Positions 11,904 to 22,915 of a stretch of 64,000 nucleotides of DNA are shown here, one piece after another. Source of the stretch: Halomonas elongata (GTDB taxonomy: Bacteria > Pseudomonadota > Gammaproteobacteria > Pseudomonadales > Halomonadaceae); NCBI RefSeq assembly GCF_029081005.1, contig NZ_JAJQTQ010000007.1, positions 1 to 64,000 of the forward strand, written 5' to 3'. The position numbers and the translations under genes were made by a program. How positions within the stretch are numbered: position 1 is the first letter of the stretch; each line of letters starts with the position of its first letter. The notes below the pieces were generated by a model. The model was not told where the DNA came from. It searched no databases and saw nothing but the letters and a program-made list of their open reading frames with translations.

Positions 11904-13090
11904 GATCGGGCGTCTCCTGTCCTTGGCGCAGTGGGCTGCTCACGCCGCCTGGCCTGTCGTGTCTCGATGTCCGCCCGCAGCAGCATGCCGACCATGGCGG
12001 CACTGATCACCAGGCTCGAGCCACCGTAACTGAGCAACGGCAACGTCAGCCCCTTGGTGGGCAACATCCCGGTACTCACCGCAATGTTGATGAACGCCTG
12101 GGCGCCGATCACCAGGGCAATGCCGTAACAGAGATACGCCGCGAAGGGCCGCCTGGCCAGTTCGGCACGACGCCCCACCGCCATGGCACGCCATACCAGC
12201 AAGGCGAACAACCCGATCACGGCGATGGCGCCTACCATACCCAGTTCTTCGGCCAGCACGGCAAACACGAAGTCGGTATGCGCTTCGGGGAGATAGAACA
12301 GCTTCTGCACGCTGTTGCCGAGCCCGGTACCGAACCACTCCCCGCGCCCGAAGGCGATCAACGCCTGGGTCAGCTGATAGCCGCTGGCGAATTGATCGGC
12401 CCAGGGGTCGATGAAGCTGGTCAGTCGTGCCATCCGGTAGGGCTCGGCGACGGCCAGCACGGCGCCCAGCGCCGCCACCAGCCCCATCAACAGCAGGAAG
12501 CGCCCCCAGGGGGCTCCCGCCATCAGCAGCATGCCCATGACGCACCCCGTCATGACCACCACCGCGCCATAGTCCGGCTCGAAGATCAGCAACACCCCCA
12601 TGACCGCCATCACCATCAGCGGCCTCAGGAAAGCCCCCCACTGGCGGCGCACCTGGGGCAGGAAGCGCTCGAGATAGCCCGCCAGATAGACGATCAGACA
12701 CAGTTTGGCGATCTCCGAGGCCTGCAGATTCAGCGGAATGCCGGGAATCGATAGCCAGCGCCGACTGCCATTGACTTCGCGCCCCACCACCAGGACGAGA
12801 GCCAGCAGAGCCAGGCCGACGAGCAGCAACAAGGGGCCGTTGGCCTTCCACCAGGCCAGCGGGATGCGCAGGACCACCAGCGCGATCACCAGGGAGGTCA
12901 ACACGAAGACCCCGTGGCGCACGCTGAAATACCAGGGGTTACCGGTAAGACTGGTGGCGACTTCCGTGGATGCGGAAGTGACCATGACCCAACCGATCAG
13001 CAACAGGGAGAGGGTGGCTACCAGCAACCAGCCATCACAGACGTGATCCCGGGTCGACAACTCTTCTCGCAAACGGGATAGACGATTCAT
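11900..13090 (-). CDS. ftsW: Septal peptidoglycan glycosyltransferase FtsW
   Basis: FtsW is the SEDS-family glycosyltransferase that polymerises septal peptidoglycan with FtsI. The 396-residue product has about ten membrane segments, the motif GSRRWLSIPGIPLNLQASEIAKL and the conserved C-terminal GLTLPLLSYGGSSLV. The ATG at 13090 gives MNRLSRLREELSTRDHVCDGW and is preceded by AAGGAGG at good spacing. It overlaps the murD stop as ATGA. An upstream in-frame extension is not supported. Confidence 0.97.
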   Translation of the reverse strand: MNRLSRLREELSTRDHVCDGWLLVATLSLLLIGWVMVTSASTEVATSLTGNPWYFSVRHGVFVLTSLVIALVVLRIPLAWWKANGPLLLLVGLALLALVLVVGREVNGSRRWLSIPGIPLNLQASEIAKLCLIVYLAGYLERFLPQVRRQWGAFLRPLMVMAVMGVLLIFEPDYGAVVVMTGCVMGMLLMAGAPWGRFLLLMGLVAALGAVLAVAEPYRMARLTSFIDPWADQFASGYQLTQALIAFGRGEWFGTGLGNSVQKLFYLPEAHTDFVFAVLAEELGMVGAIAVIGLFALLVWRAMAVGRRAELARRPFAAYLCYGIALVIGAQAFINIAVSTGMLPTKGLTLPLLSYGGSSLVISAAMVGMLLRADIETRQARRREQPTAPRTGDARS

Positions 13091-14475
13091 GTGGCCTCCT
13101 TGCCAGAGCGTCGTTCGACGGCCTGCCGAAAGGCGTCGCCACGCGCCTGATAGTTCGGAAACTGGTCGAGACTGGCACAGGCCGGCGACAGCAGAACGCA
13201 ATCGCCGGGCGAAGCGATGTCACCGGCCAGTTCCATGGCGGCCGTCAGGTCCTCGACCCGATGCAGGGGCAGGGCCTCCTCGAGAGCGGCTTCAAGCTTG
13301 TCCGCATCACGCCCGAAGAGAATCGCCTCGCGGCCATATCGTCGTAGAGGCGCCGCCAGTGGCGTGAAGTCGGCCCCTTTGCCGACGCCTCCCGCCAACA
13401 GGATCACGCGCCCCTGAAGGGTCGGCCCGATGCCGGCGATGGCGGCCAGGGTCGCCCCCACGTTGGTGCCCTTGGTGTCGTTGATCCAGCGCACACCATC
13501 GATATCGGCGATCCACTCACAGCGGTGCGGCAATCCGGCGAAACGTCCCAGTACCCGGGTCATGTCGGACATCGGCAACCCCAGGCGATGCCCCATGGCC
13601 AAGGCCGCCAGGGCATTGGCCTGATGGTGAAGTCCCTGAAGACGCAGGGAGTCGGCCGGCACCAGGGGCGTATCGCCATGCATCAGCCAGGCACGCCGTC
13701 CACTGGCATCGTCATGGGGCGCAATGCCCCATTCACCCGATTCGGGTATCCGGGAGGAAAAGCGATCGAGCGCCGGCAGCGAGCATGCCGGCCAGGTCTG
13801 CGGGTCCTCGGCATTGACCACGGCATGCTCGGCACCACGAAAGATACCGAGCTTGGCGGCACGATAGCCGGCCATGTCGCCATGGCGATCCAGATGATCC
13901 TCGGAAAGATTGAGAAAGGCGGCGGTCGCGGCACCGAGCCGAGGCGTCGTCTCGAGCTGGAAGCTCGACAGTTCCAGCACATAGAGTTCGGCATCGGGCG
14001 ACTCGGCCAGCAGATCCAGGGCGGCGGTCCCCAGGTTGCCACCCACCGCCACGTGCCAGCCCGCCTCGGCCGCCATCTCGCCCAGCAGGGTGGTCACCGT
14101 GGACTTGGCATTGGCCCCGGTAACGGCGGCAATGGGCGCTCGACAGGCACGCGTGAACAAGGCCATTTCGCCCACCACCAGCGGGTCGCCGGAGTCGCCG
14201 ACACGCCCTGCCAGCGCGGCCAGCTCGGGCAGATGAGGGTCCACGCCCGGACTGAGCACGACTTCATGCGCCTCGTGCATGTCGATACCGGCCAGCGAGC
14301 CGCAATGCACCTCGACCCCCGGATGCGCATCCCGAAAGGCATCTAGCCCCGGCGGCACCTCACGGGTATCGGCCACCATGAAGGGACGGCCCAGGCGCTC
14401 CAGGTGACGGCAGATGGCACGCCCCGAGATACCGAGCCCGACCACCAGCGTGACTCCCTTGGGCACCTTGACCAT
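13087..14475 (-). CDS. murD: UDP-N-acetylmuramoylalanine--D-glutamate ligase MurD
   Basis: MurD adds D-glutamate to UDP-MurNAc-L-Ala with ATP. The 462-residue product has the N-terminal Rossmann motif TLVVGLGISGRAICRHL, the ATP loop VTGANAKSTVTTLLGEM (residues about 117-133), the motif LNLSEDHLDRHGDM, and INDTKGTNVGAT in the C-terminal domain. It lies between mraY and ftsW and is coupled to ftsW by a 4-bp overlap. Confidence 0.98.
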   Translation of the reverse strand: MVKVPKGVTLVVGLGISGRAICRHLERLGRPFMVADTREVPPGLDAFRDAHPGVEVHCGSLAGIDMHEAHEVVLSPGVDPHLPELAALAGRVGDSGDPLVVGEMALFTRACRAPIAAVTGANAKSTVTTLLGEMAAEAGWHVAVGGNLGTAALDLLAESPDAELYVLELSSFQLETTPRLGAATAAFLNLSEDHLDRHGDMAGYRAAKLGIFRGAEHAVVNAEDPQTWPACSLPALDRFSSRIPESGEWGIAPHDDASGRRAWLMHGDTPLVPADSLRLQGLHHQANALAALAMGHRLGLPMSDMTRVLGRFAGLPHRCEWIADIDGVRWINDTKGTNVGATLAAIAGIGPTLQGRVILLAGGVGKGADFTPLAAPLRRYGREAILFGRDADKLEAALEEALPLHRVEDLTAAMELAGDIASPGDCVLLSPACASLDQFPNYQARGDAFRQAVERRSGKEAT

Positions 14476-14518
14476 GAATGGCTCCTCGCGTGAACGGCTT
14501 GCAGCTCCGCACGGAGCC

Positions 14519-15601
14519 TCAACGAATCTTCAGTGTGGCCAGCCCCAGCAGCACCAGTACGACCGTGATGATCCAGAAACGCACGATGACCCGTGGTTCC
14601 GGCCATCCCTTGAGCTCGTAATGGTGATGCAGAGGCGCCATGCGGAAGATCCGCCGGCCGGTCAACTTGTAGGATCCGACCTGCAGGATCACCGACACGG
14701 TCTCCATGACGAAGATGCCACCCATGATGAACAGCACGATTTCCTGGCGCACGATGACGGCGACCACGCCAAGCGCCGCCCCCAGGGCCAGGGCGCCCAC
14801 ATCGCCCATGAAGACCTGGGCCGGATAGGTGTTGAACCACAGAAAGCCCAGCCCCGCGCCGGCAATGGTGGCACAGAATACCGCCAGTTCCCCGGCACCG
14901 GGAATCATCGGGATCTGAAGGTATTCGGCGAACACCACGTTACCGCTGGCATAGGCGAACACGGCCAGCCCCATGGCGACCAGCACGGTCGGCATGATGG
15001 CCAGGCCATCGAGCCCGTCGGTGAGGTTCACGGCATTGGAACTGCCGACGATCACCAGATAGCTGAGCAGGATGTAGAAGACGCCAAGGGACAGCACGAA
15101 CTCCTTGAACAGCGGCACGATCAGGCTCGTTTCCACCGGCGATGCGGCGGTGACATAGAGAATGAGCGCCGCCGCCAGCCCGATCACCGACTGCCAGAAA
15201 TACTTCCAGCGGGCCGGCAGGCCGCGCGGGTTCTTCTCCACGACCTTGCGGTAGTCGTCGACCCACCCGATGGCCCCGAAGCCCAGGGTGACCGCCAGCA
15301 CGACCCAGACATAGTGATTGGCGAGATCCCCCCACAGCAGGGTACTGACGGCGATGGCCATGAGGATCATCGCCCCGCCCATGGTCGGCGTGCCGGCCTT
15401 GGACAGGTGCGACTGAGGGCCATCATCGCGCACGGCCTGGCCGATCTGGCGTTCCACCAGGCGTCGGATGACCACCGGCCCCAGCCAGAGACACAGGATC
15501 AGTGCCGTCAGGGTCCCCAGGATCATCCGCAGGGTCAGATAATTGAATACGTTGAAGGCGCTCTGGAATTGCGCCAGGAAGTCAGCCAGAAAAAGCAGCA
15601 T
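14519..15601 (-). CDS. mraY: Phospho-N-acetylmuramoyl-pentapeptide transferase MraY
   Basis: MraY transfers phospho-MurNAc-pentapeptide to undecaprenyl phosphate to form lipid I. The product from the ATG at 15601 is 360 residues, identical to the E. coli length, with about ten membrane segments. It has the signature [11 protein letters not shown], the catalytic-site sequence [14 protein letters not shown] and the C-terminal [16 protein letters not shown]. The frame is open far upstream across the murF stop, but only this ATG gives the family N-terminus [16 protein letters not shown]. Confidence 0.98.
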   Translation of the reverse strand: MLLFLADFLAQFQSAFNVFNYLTLRMILGTLTALILCLWLGPVVIRRLVERQIGQAVRDDGPQSHLSKAGTPTMGGAMILMAIAVSTLLWGDLANHYVWVVLAVTLGFGAIGWVDDYRKVVEKNPRGLPARWKYFWQSVIGLAAALILYVTAASPVETSLIVPLFKEFVLSLGVFYILLSYLVIVGSSNAVNLTDGLDGLAIMPTVLVAMGLAVFAYASGNVVFAEYLQIPMIPGAGELAVFCATIAGAGLGFLWFNTYPAQVFMGDVGALALGAALGVVAVIVRQEIVLFIMGGIFVMETVSVILQVGSYKLTGRRIFRMAPLHHHYELKGWPEPRVIVRFWIITVVLVLLGLATLKIR

Positions 15602-15609
15602 GTAATGCG

Positions 15610-16977
15610 TTACCTTGATGCATCCGAGCGCAGCGCGGTCACCACGTGTTCCATTCCGGCACTGCGCGACCCCTTGACCAGCACGCTGGCACCCGGCGGC
15701 AGGTGGTGGAGAACATGGCGCGTCAGCGCCTCTCTGTCGTCGAAATGGTACCCTTCTTCGCCGAAGGCACGGCTGGCCGGCCGCGCCGCCTCGCCGAGAG
15801 TACCGAGAAAATCGATGCCCAATTCCCGCGCGTGACGCCCGACGTCGGCATGCCAGTGCGCGGAAGACTCGCCCAGTTCCCCCATGGCCCCCAACAGGCA
15901 CCAACGGGGCGCCGGCAACATTGCCAGAGTCTCCAGCGCCGCCTTCACGGCACCGGGATTGGCATTGTAGGTGTCATCCAGCAAACGCGCGCCATTCCGC
16001 CCGGCGAACACGCCGAGCCGGCCGGGCACCGGCTCGACCTCTGCCAGGCCGGCCAGCACGTCGGCCGGATCGGTCTGCAGGGCCAGGGCCGCCGCCGCCG
16101 CCGCCAGGGCATTGGCGACGTTGTGCCGCCCCATCAGCGGCAACGATATCCGCCCCAGCTCGCGACCATCGAAAGACAGCGTGAAAGCATAGCGCCCGAA
16201 CTCATCGCAGACTAGTGTCTCGGCACGCAGACGCCCTGCTCCCTCGAGCCCGAAATCGAGCACCTCCCGGGGCGACGCCTGACTCGCCCAGAGCCCGAAA
16301 TAGTGGTCGTCACGATTGAGCACCGCCACGCCATCACGGGATAGCCCCCCCAGGATCTCGCCCTTGGCCTGGGCAATGCGTCCCATGCCACCGAACTCGC
16401 CGACATGGGCACCGGTCACGTTGGTGATCACTGCCACGTCGGGCATCGCCAGCGACGCCGTCCAGGCGATCTCGCCCAGATGATTGGCCCCCAGTTCCAC
16501 CACCGCCTGGCGGTGCTCGTCAGCCAGCTCGAGCAGTGTCATGGGGGCGCCGAAATCGTTGTTGAGATTGCCCCGGGTCGCCAGAGTCTCGCCGGAGCGT
16601 GACAGGATGGTCGCCAGCATCTGCTTGACGGTCGTCTTGCCGCTATTGCCGGTCACGGCCACCAGCGGACCACCCCAGTCGCGACGTCGCGCCCTGCCCA
16701 GCAGACCGAGCGCCAGCCGGGTATCGGCAACCTCCAGTTGCGGCAGTGGATCATCCTGTCGCCGTTCGACCAACGCCGCCGCGGCACCGGCGTCCCGGGC
16801 CTGGGCAATGAAGTCATGGGCATCGAAGCGCTCACCGACGAGCGCCACGAAAAGCCCCCCCGGTCCCAGACGCCGCGTATCGGTGGTGATCGCCGTCAGC
16901 GCCACATCGGCATCCGGTGGTACCGCCCCCAGCACCCGGGCCACCGCTCCGAGAGAGGCCAGACCGGCACCGCTCAT
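15610..16977 (-). CDS. murF: UDP-MurNAc-tripeptide--D-Ala-D-Ala ligase MurF
   Basis: MurF attaches the D-Ala-D-Ala dipeptide made by Ddl, completing the UDP-MurNAc-pentapeptide. The 455-residue product contains the ATP loop [14 protein letters not shown], the motif [16 protein letters not shown], and [19 protein letters not shown], which marks MurF among Mur ligases. Its ATG overlaps the murE stop (ATGA) and its stop is 8 bp before mraY. Confidence 0.98.
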   Translation of the reverse strand: MSGAGLASLGAVARVLGAVPPDADVALTAITTDTRRLGPGGLFVALVGERFDAHDFIAQARDAGAAAALVERRQDDPLPQLEVADTRLALGLLGRARRRDWGGPLVAVTGNSGKTTVKQMLATILSRSGETLATRGNLNNDFGAPMTLLELADEHRQAVVELGANHLGEIAWTASLAMPDVAVITNVTGAHVGEFGGMGRIAQAKGEILGGLSRDGVAVLNRDDHYFGLWASQASPREVLDFGLEGAGRLRAETLVCDEFGRYAFTLSFDGRELGRISLPLMGRHNVANALAAAAAALALQTDPADVLAGLAEVEPVPGRLGVFAGRNGARLLDDTYNANPGAVKAALETLAMLPAPRWCLLGAMGELGESSAHWHADVGRHARELGIDFLGTLGEAARPASRAFGEEGYHFDDREALTRHVLHHLPPGASVLVKGSRSAGMEHVVTALRSDASR

Positions 16978-18497
16978 TGGAGAGCCTCTCCATGTCGCTC
17001 GGCCAGCGCGGCCCGAGCTTCATCGAGATCGGAAAAAGGATGACGCACGTCCTCGATCTCCTGGTAGGTCTCGTGTCCCTTGCCGGCGATCAGGATCACG
17101 TCCTCGGCGTCAGCCTCGACGATGGCCTCGTGAATGGCTGTCGCCCGACCGCCTCGAACCCGTGCCGACCGTCGTGCATCCTCGCTCAGGCCGGCGAACA
17201 CCTGCTCGCGGATCCTGGCCGCCGACTCACCACGAGGATTGTCGTCGGTGATCACCGGCACGTCCGCGTAGCGCTCGGCGGCAGCGGCCATCAAGGGTCG
17301 CTTGCCCGCGTCCCGATCACCGCCACAGCCGAACAGGCACCACAGGCGCCCCTGATCCGGCAAGTGCGTCCTCAACCCCTGGAGGGCATTCTCCAGGGCG
17401 TCCGGCGTGTGCGCATAGTCGACCACCACCGTCGGTCCCCGGGTATCGGCCAGCACCTGCATGCGGCCCGGCACCGGCGTCAACTCGGCGGCAGCAGCGA
17501 ACAGCGCCTCGAGGTCCTCGCCCAACCCGTACAGGGTCGCGATGGCCAACAGCACATTGGTCAGGTTGAAAACGCCCATGAGGCCGATTTCCAGCACCCG
17601 CTCGCCATCCGGCGTGGCGATGACGGCGCGCTGGCCCTGGGGCAACGGCTCGACTCCCACCACACGCAGCGTGACCGCCTCGTCATCGCCGACCGCCAGC
17701 ACGCGCGCACGCTCTCCTTCATGGTCAGGCAGACCGGCCAGCATCAGCCGTGCCAGGGGATCGTCGCCGTTGACCACCGCCAGCCCCAGCTCGGGGCGCT
17801 GGAACAGCCGGGCCTTGGCGGCAGCATAAGCCGCCATGCTGCCGTGATAGTCGAGATGGTCGCGACTCAGGTTGGTGAAGACAGCGGCCGTCAGCCGACA
17901 GCCCGAGAGTCGATCCTGCTCCAGGGCATGAGACGACGCTTCCATGGCCACCCGCTCGACGCCTTCGGCGGCCAGTTCGCCCAGCGCCGACTGCAACGCC
18001 AGCGGCCCGGGCGTGGTCAGCCGCCCTTCCCGCAACGCGCCGGGACGTCCGTACCCCAGGGTCCCTATCATGCCGGCGTCACGTCCCAGGAGACGACTCA
18101 GCGCCGCGATATAGTGCGTCACCGAGCTCTTGCCGTTGGTGCCGGTGACCCCGATCAACTCCAGGGACTCCGGCACCTCGAACAACGACCGGCCGAATTC
18201 GCCGAGCCGCTCGACCAAGCCCTCCAGCGACATCACCCGGGAGGCCGTAGGCGACGACTCGCCCGGCTCGGCATGGGCCAGCACCGCGGAAGCGCCGGCC
18301 GCCAGGGCCTGATCGATGAAATCGCGGCCATCGACGCTCACGCCGGGCATCGCCAGGAAGACGTCACCCTCGGCCAGTTCCCGACTGTCCTGGCAAAGCA
18401 TGACGTCGCCGGCCAGCCCGAGCCCTTCGAGGGCAGCGGACTGTTCCGGCCAATGGCGAGCCAGTGCTGCCACCAGTCGCGATGAATTCACATGCAT
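16974..18497 (-). CDS. murE: UDP-MurNAc-L-Ala-D-Glu--meso-diaminopimelate ligase MurE
   Basis: MurE adds the third amino acid of the stem peptide. The 507-residue product has the ATP loop GVTGTNGKSSVTHYIAAL, the motif NLSRDHLDYHGSM and the DAP-specificity sequence DDNPRGE (DNPR), so the substrate is meso-diaminopimelate as in other Gram-negatives. It lies 30 bp downstream of ftsI and overlaps murF by 4 bp. Confidence 0.98.
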   Translation of the reverse strand: MHVNSSRLVAALARHWPEQSAALEGLGLAGDVMLCQDSRELAEGDVFLAMPGVSVDGRDFIDQALAAGASAVLAHAEPGESSPTASRVMSLEGLVERLGEFGRSLFEVPESLELIGVTGTNGKSSVTHYIAALSRLLGRDAGMIGTLGYGRPGALREGRLTTPGPLALQSALGELAAEGVERVAMEASSHALEQDRLSGCRLTAAVFTNLSRDHLDYHGSMAAYAAAKARLFQRPELGLAVVNGDDPLARLMLAGLPDHEGERARVLAVGDDEAVTLRVVGVEPLPQGQRAVIATPDGERVLEIGLMGVFNLTNVLLAIATLYGLGEDLEALFAAAAELTPVPGRMQVLADTRGPTVVVDYAHTPDALENALQGLRTHLPDQGRLWCLFGCGGDRDAGKRPLMAAAAERYADVPVITDDNPRGESAARIREQVFAGLSEDARRSARVRGGRATAIHEAIVEADAEDVILIAGKGHETYQEIEDVRHPFSDLDEARAALAERHGEALQ

Positions 18498-18527
18498 GCC
18501 GGCCTCGCATCGGTCGAGTGGGAAAAA

Positions 18528-20249
18528 TCAGTCATCGTCGTCTCGGCTCGGTCGATCGGGGGGAACATCCAGCATGCGCAGGGCACTGCCGGCCACGCGA
18601 GAAAAGACCGGCGCGGCGATGGCTCCGCCATAATAGGCGTCGCCACGCGGGTGGTCGATCATCACCACGGCGATGATACGCGGATCTGAGACCGGCGCGA
18701 TGCCGACGAACAAGGCGCGATAGGTGCTCTGTTGATAGCCACTGGCCCCGGTCTTGCGTACCGTACCCGTCTTGCCCGCCACACGGTAGCCCGGGACCAT
18801 GCCACGACGCGCCCCGGTCCCGGGCGCCACGACCTCATCCATCATGCCGAGCACGCGATCGGCGATCTCGGGGTCGACGACCGGCTCGCCTCGAGGCGTC
18901 TCGGCCAGGCGCAGCAAGGATGGCGGCAACCGTCGCCCGTGATTGGCAATGGCAGTATAGGCGCTGGCCAGTTGCAACGCCGATACCGACAGGCCATACC
19001 CGTAAGAGAGCGCCGCCCATTGGCTGCTGGACCAGCGCACCGGTGCCGGCACACTACCGCTGGCTTCTCCGGGAAAGCCGGTTCCCGGGGCACGATCAAA
19101 ACCAAGCGCCCGATAACGCTGGGGTACCAGAGGCTCGTCGAGCTGCAGGGTCAGCTTGGACATGCCGATATTGGACGACTTGCGCAGGATGCCGGCCAGG
19201 GAAAGCTCGCCATTGTTGGAGACATCCCGGATGGTGTAATTGTCGATACGCATCCAGCCCGGCGAGGTATCGACGACGGTATCGGGCGGGAACTTGCCGG
19301 TTTCCAGCAATGCCGACATGGCCAGCGGCTTCATCACCGAACCGGGCTCGAAGACATCGACGATGGCCTGGTTGCGCAACCCCGCCGGGTCCAGACCAGC
19401 GCGGTTGTTGGGATTGTAGGACGGCTGGTTGGCCATGGCCAGCACTTCGCCGGTATCGGCATCGAGCATCACCAGGGTGCCGCCATCTGCCTCGTTCTCG
19501 TCGACCGCCGCCTTGAGTTCCCGGTAGGCCATGTACTGCAGGCTCTGGTCGATGGACAGCGTCAGATCGCCACCGGGCTGGGCTTCCTGGAGCACTTCCA
19601 GATCACGCACCAGTCGACCTCGACGGTCCTTGAGCACTCGACGCTTGCCAGGCACTCCGGCGAGATAGGGCTGATAGGCCAGTTCGAGGCCTTCCTGGCC
19701 TTGATCATCGATATTGGTCACGCCGAGCAGCTGGGCGGTCACCTCCCCGGCCGGGTAATAGCGCTTGTACTCGCGGCGCGCATGCACGCCGGGAACATGG
19801 AGGTCGAGCACTGCCTGGGCGGCGGCCGGCGTCATGCGGCGACGCAGGTACATGAATTCACGATCGGCATAGCGCTCGAGCCGCGCATCGAGTGCGTCGA
19901 GATCCAGATCGAGTGCCCGGGCCAGCCGCAGGCGCTGGATGCCGTCGTCGGGCAGGTCCTGGGGATTGGCCCACAGGGTCACCACGGGCGTCGAAATGGC
20001 CAGCGGATCGCCATGGCGATCGGTGATCATGCCGCGATGCGCGGGAATTTCGTCGACCCGCAGGGTACGCGCATCGCCCTGCCCCTGCAGAAAGGAATGA
20101 TCGAACACATGGAGATCGACGATGCGCCCCGCCAGCAATCCCAGCCCGACGAGCACCAGTGTCATGATCACGATATAGCGTGCCCGCCCCATCGGGGCCA
20201 TGGGAGGAGGACGACGCGGCGTGACGCCACTCGGCGCGTCTCTGCTCAT
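18528..20249 (-). CDS. ftsI: Septal peptidoglycan transpeptidase FtsI (PBP3)
   Basis: FtsI is the class B penicillin-binding protein that cross-links septal peptidoglycan together with FtsW. The 573-residue product has a short basic N-terminus, one membrane segment (YIVIMTLVLVGLGLLAGRIVDL), a pedestal domain, and the three active-site motifs: SVMK (nucleophile, in EPGSVMKPLAM), SSN (KSSNIGM) and KTG (AGKTGTVRK). The ATG at 20249 overlaps the ftsL stop and is preceded by GGAGGTGAT, so it is preferred over an upstream start inside ftsL. Confidence 0.98.
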   Translation of the reverse strand: MSRDAPSGVTPRRPPPMAPMGRARYIVIMTLVLVGLGLLAGRIVDLHVFDHSFLQGQGDARTLRVDEIPAHRGMITDRHGDPLAISTPVVTLWANPQDLPDDGIQRLRLARALDLDLDALDARLERYADREFMYLRRRMTPAAAQAVLDLHVPGVHARREYKRYYPAGEVTAQLLGVTNIDDQGQEGLELAYQPYLAGVPGKRRVLKDRRGRLVRDLEVLQEAQPGGDLTLSIDQSLQYMAYRELKAAVDENEADGGTLVMLDADTGEVLAMANQPSYNPNNRAGLDPAGLRNQAIVDVFEPGSVMKPLAMSALLETGKFPPDTVVDTSPGWMRIDNYTIRDVSNNGELSLAGILRKSSNIGMSKLTLQLDEPLVPQRYRALGFDRAPGTGFPGEASGSVPAPVRWSSSQWAALSYGYGLSVSALQLASAYTAIANHGRRLPPSLLRLAETPRGEPVVDPEIADRVLGMMDEVVAPGTGARRGMVPGYRVAGKTGTVRKTGASGYQQSTYRALFVGIAPVSDPRIIAVVMIDHPRGDAYYGGAIAAPVFSRVAGSALRMLDVPPDRPSRDDDD

Positions 20250-20584
20250 GGCCGGATCACCTCCACCTCGTCGACATCGGGCATACGCATTTCCAGGCGT
20301 TGCGAAGCCAGTCGTTCGATTCGCGACGGTGAGGACCAGGCACTCTCTTCCAGCAGCAGTTGCCCCCATTCGGTCTGCAACTGCTGCTGCTCGCTCTCGA
20401 GCTGCTGGAGGCGCACGTAGCGCTCGCGAATCTCATGGCTGGTGGCAATCACCACCAGCGCCGATACCAGGCACAGCGCCAGGAGCACACCGTTGAGCAA
20501 CAGCTTGAAGGTCGGGCGCGGCCGGGCGGCAGGCCAGCCGAAGCCCGACGTTCTGGTCGTGGAGGCATTGCGTCCCTGTGCCAT
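20246..20584 (-). CDS. ftsL: Cell division protein FtsL
   Basis: FtsL is a small bitopic protein that forms a complex with FtsB and FtsQ and activates FtsWI. The 112-residue product has a basic cytoplasmic N-terminus, a membrane segment LLLNGVLLALCLVSALVVIA (about residues 28-47), and a coiled-coil region rich in Q, E and L (QQLESEQQQLQTEWGQLLLEE). The tail IERLASQRLEMRMPDVDEVEVI is typical. It lies 10 bp after rsmH and overlaps ftsI by 4 bp. Confidence 0.95.
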   Translation of the reverse strand: MAQGRNASTTRTSGFGWPAARPRPTFKLLLNGVLLALCLVSALVVIATSHEIRERYVRLQQLESEQQQLQTEWGQLLLEESAWSSPSRIERLASQRLEMRMPDVDEVEVIRP

Positions 20585-20594
20585 GTCACTCCCT

Positions 20595-21551
20595 TCAATA
20601 GCGTTTACGCGCCGCGCGCATCACGGCGCTGCGGGCACGAGGGTTGTCCTCGATTTCTTCGCTGGTGGGACGGCGTGCCTTGCCGAGCGCCTCCAGGCGA
20701 CGCTGGATCTGGTCATCACGCAGAGGGATCCCGCGTGGCAAGTGAGTATCCCCGCGAACGTGGTCGCGGATGAAGCGCTTGACACGGCGATCTTCCAACG
20801 AATGGAAACTGATCACCACCAGATGACCACCCGGCACCAATGCTTCCAGCGCCGCGCCCAGCGCGAGATCGAGCTGTTCGAGCTCGCCGTTGACCTGGAT
20901 ACGCAACGCCTGGAAGGCTCGCGTCGCCGGATGCTTGCCCTTCTCCCAGGCGGGGTGCGCGGCCTTGATCACCTCGGCGAGGTCCGCGGTGCGCGTGAAG
21001 GCTCGCTCACCACGTCGCGCCACGATGGCGCGCGCCAGGCGGCGCGCGAAACGCTCCTCGCCGTAGGTCTTGAATACCCGGGCAATCTCATCCTCGCCGG
21101 CACGCGCGATCCAGGCCGCCGCACTTTCGCCGTGCTCCGGATCCATCCGCATGTCCAGCGGACCATCGCGCAGGAAGCTGAAGCCGCGCTCGGGATCATC
21201 GAGCTGCGGCGAGGACACGCCGACATCCAGCAGGATACCATCGAGCTTGCCATGCAGATCACGCGCTTCGGCGAAGGCACCGAGGCGCGCGAAATCCCCG
21301 CGCTCGATGGCGAACCGTGAATCCTCGATGGCGGAGGCTTCCTGAATAGCCTGAGGGTCTCGATCGATGGCGAGAAGACGCCCCTGTGGCGAAAGGCGTT
21401 CCAGAATGGCGCGAGAGTGACCGCCGCGTCCGAAGGTGCCATCCAGATAGCAGCCCGACGGATCGTGAATCAGGGTCTCGACCGCGCCATCGAGCAACAC
21501 GCTGGCATGGCGAAATCCGCGAGGGGTTTTTTCGGAAGCGGGTGACGACAT
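20595..21551 (-). CDS. rsmH: 16S rRNA (cytosine1402-N4)-methyltransferase RsmH
   Basis: RsmH (MraW) methylates N4 of C1402 in 16S rRNA near the P site, using S-adenosylmethionine. The 318-residue product opens [15 protein letters not shown] and has the SAM loop [36 protein letters not shown], and the C-terminal [16 protein letters not shown]. It is the first gene of the dcw cluster here. No mraZ is present upstream; the preceding feature is rnpB, whose 3' end is only about 65 bp away with no evident terminator. Confidence 0.98.
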   Translation of the reverse strand: MSSPASEKTPRGFRHASVLLDGAVETLIHDPSGCYLDGTFGRGGHSRAILERLSPQGRLLAIDRDPQAIQEASAIEDSRFAIERGDFARLGAFAEARDLHGKLDGILLDVGVSSPQLDDPERGFSFLRDGPLDMRMDPEHGESAAAWIARAGEDEIARVFKTYGEERFARRLARAIVARRGERAFTRTADLAEVIKAAHPAWEKGKHPATRAFQALRIQVNGELEQLDLALGAALEALVPGGHLVVISFHSLEDRRVKRFIRDHVRGDTHLPRGIPLRDDQIQRRLEALGKARRPTSEEIEDNPRARSAVMRAARKRY

Positions 21552-21615
21552 GCGGCTCTCGTGTCGGACTGGGAGGGACCGTGCTCGACGGCATTCATGG
21601 ACAATCGTAAATTCG

Positions 21616-21978
<363 letters not shown>

Positions 21979-21984
21979 AGGGCA

Positions 21985-22013
21985 AGCATACCAGTGCCGC
22001 GACACCCCCTCAA
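21985..22013 (-). promoter_or_regulatory. rnpB promoter
   Basis: On the minus strand, TATGCT (21990-21985), preceded by TGG as an extended -10, lies exactly 17 bp downstream of TTGAGG (22013-22008). The predicted start matches the 5' end of the RNase P RNA. The -35 overlaps the rsmI stop codon. Confidence 0.6.
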
Positions 22014-22867
22014 TCCCCGTCCTTGAGCAGCTGTGCCCGGGCATACCAGGTTTTCTTGGCGCCACCCAGCAAGCGCGCGGCCGCACCGGCCGCCTGCTTG
22101 ACGCCGACCCCCTCGGCCAGCAACGACGTCAGCAGGGTGTCGGCCTCGACCATGGCGGTTTCGCCGACCTCCCGGGGCGCAGCGCCCTCCACCATCACCA
22201 CGAATTCCCCGCGTGCCTGATCGGGATCCGCCTCCAGCCGGGCGATCAACGCATCGGCGCTCCCATCGAGGAAGGTTTCGAAGGTCTTGGTCAACTCCCT
22301 CGCCAGGACCAGCCGGCGCTCGCCGAAGACCGCCGAGAGATCGGCAAGCGTGGCCCTGATGCGGTGCGGCGACTCATAGAACACCAGGCTCTCCTCACGC
22401 TCGACCAGGGCCTCCAGGCGGGCGCGACGTGCCCCTCCCTTGGCCGGCAGGAAACCGTTGAACAGGAAACGGTCGGTGGCCAGACCGGCTGCCGAGAGCG
22501 CTGTCACCAGCGCACAGGGTCCCGGCACGGGGACCACGCGACGCCCACGGGCCCTCAACTCACGCACCAGCACGAACCCCGGGTCACTGATCAGCGGCGT
22601 GCCGGCATCACTGACCAGGGCAACATCCTCGCCGGCGGCCAGGCGCGCATCGATATGCCCGACCCGCCCGGCTTCGTTATGTTCATGCAAGGACACCAGG
22701 GCCGGCGCGATACCCAGATGCCGCAACAGTCGTGACGTATGCCGGGTATCCTCGGCGGCCACCAGCCCCACCTCGCCCAGCAACCGAGCGGCACGCGGAC
22801 TCAGATCCTCCAGATTCCCAATCGGCGTGGCGACCACGTACAATGAACCTGCAATCGCGTCTGACAT
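22010..22867 (-). CDS. rsmI: 16S rRNA (cytidine1402-2'-O)-methyltransferase RsmI
   Basis: RsmI methylates the ribose of C1402, the same nucleotide RsmH modifies on the base, and the two genes flank rnpB here. The 285-residue product has the tetrapyrrole-methylase fold: SLYVVATPIGNLEDLSPRA at the start, VAAEDTRHTSRLL, VSDAGTPLISDPGF and VPVPGPCALVTALSAAG. The ATG at 22867 is chosen because AGAGGG lies 5 bases upstream and it starts next to the conserved GSLYVVATPIGN. An upstream ATG at 22897 would add ten residues. It is divergent from lpoA. Confidence 0.96.
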   Translation of the reverse strand: MSDAIAGSLYVVATPIGNLEDLSPRAARLLGEVGLVAAEDTRHTSRLLRHLGIAPALVSLHEHNEAGRVGHIDARLAAGEDVALVSDAGTPLISDPGFVLVRELRARGRRVVPVPGPCALVTALSAAGLATDRFLFNGFLPAKGGARRARLEALVEREESLVFYESPHRIRATLADLSAVFGERRLVLARELTKTFETFLDGSADALIARLEADPDQARGEFVVMVEGAAPREVGETAMVEADTLLTSLLAEGVGVKQAAGAAARLLGGAKKTWYARAQLLKDGD

Positions 22868-22915
22868 TTCGGCCCTCTGGGATGCTTTCCGGAACAATGG
22901 GACAAGGAAGAATCG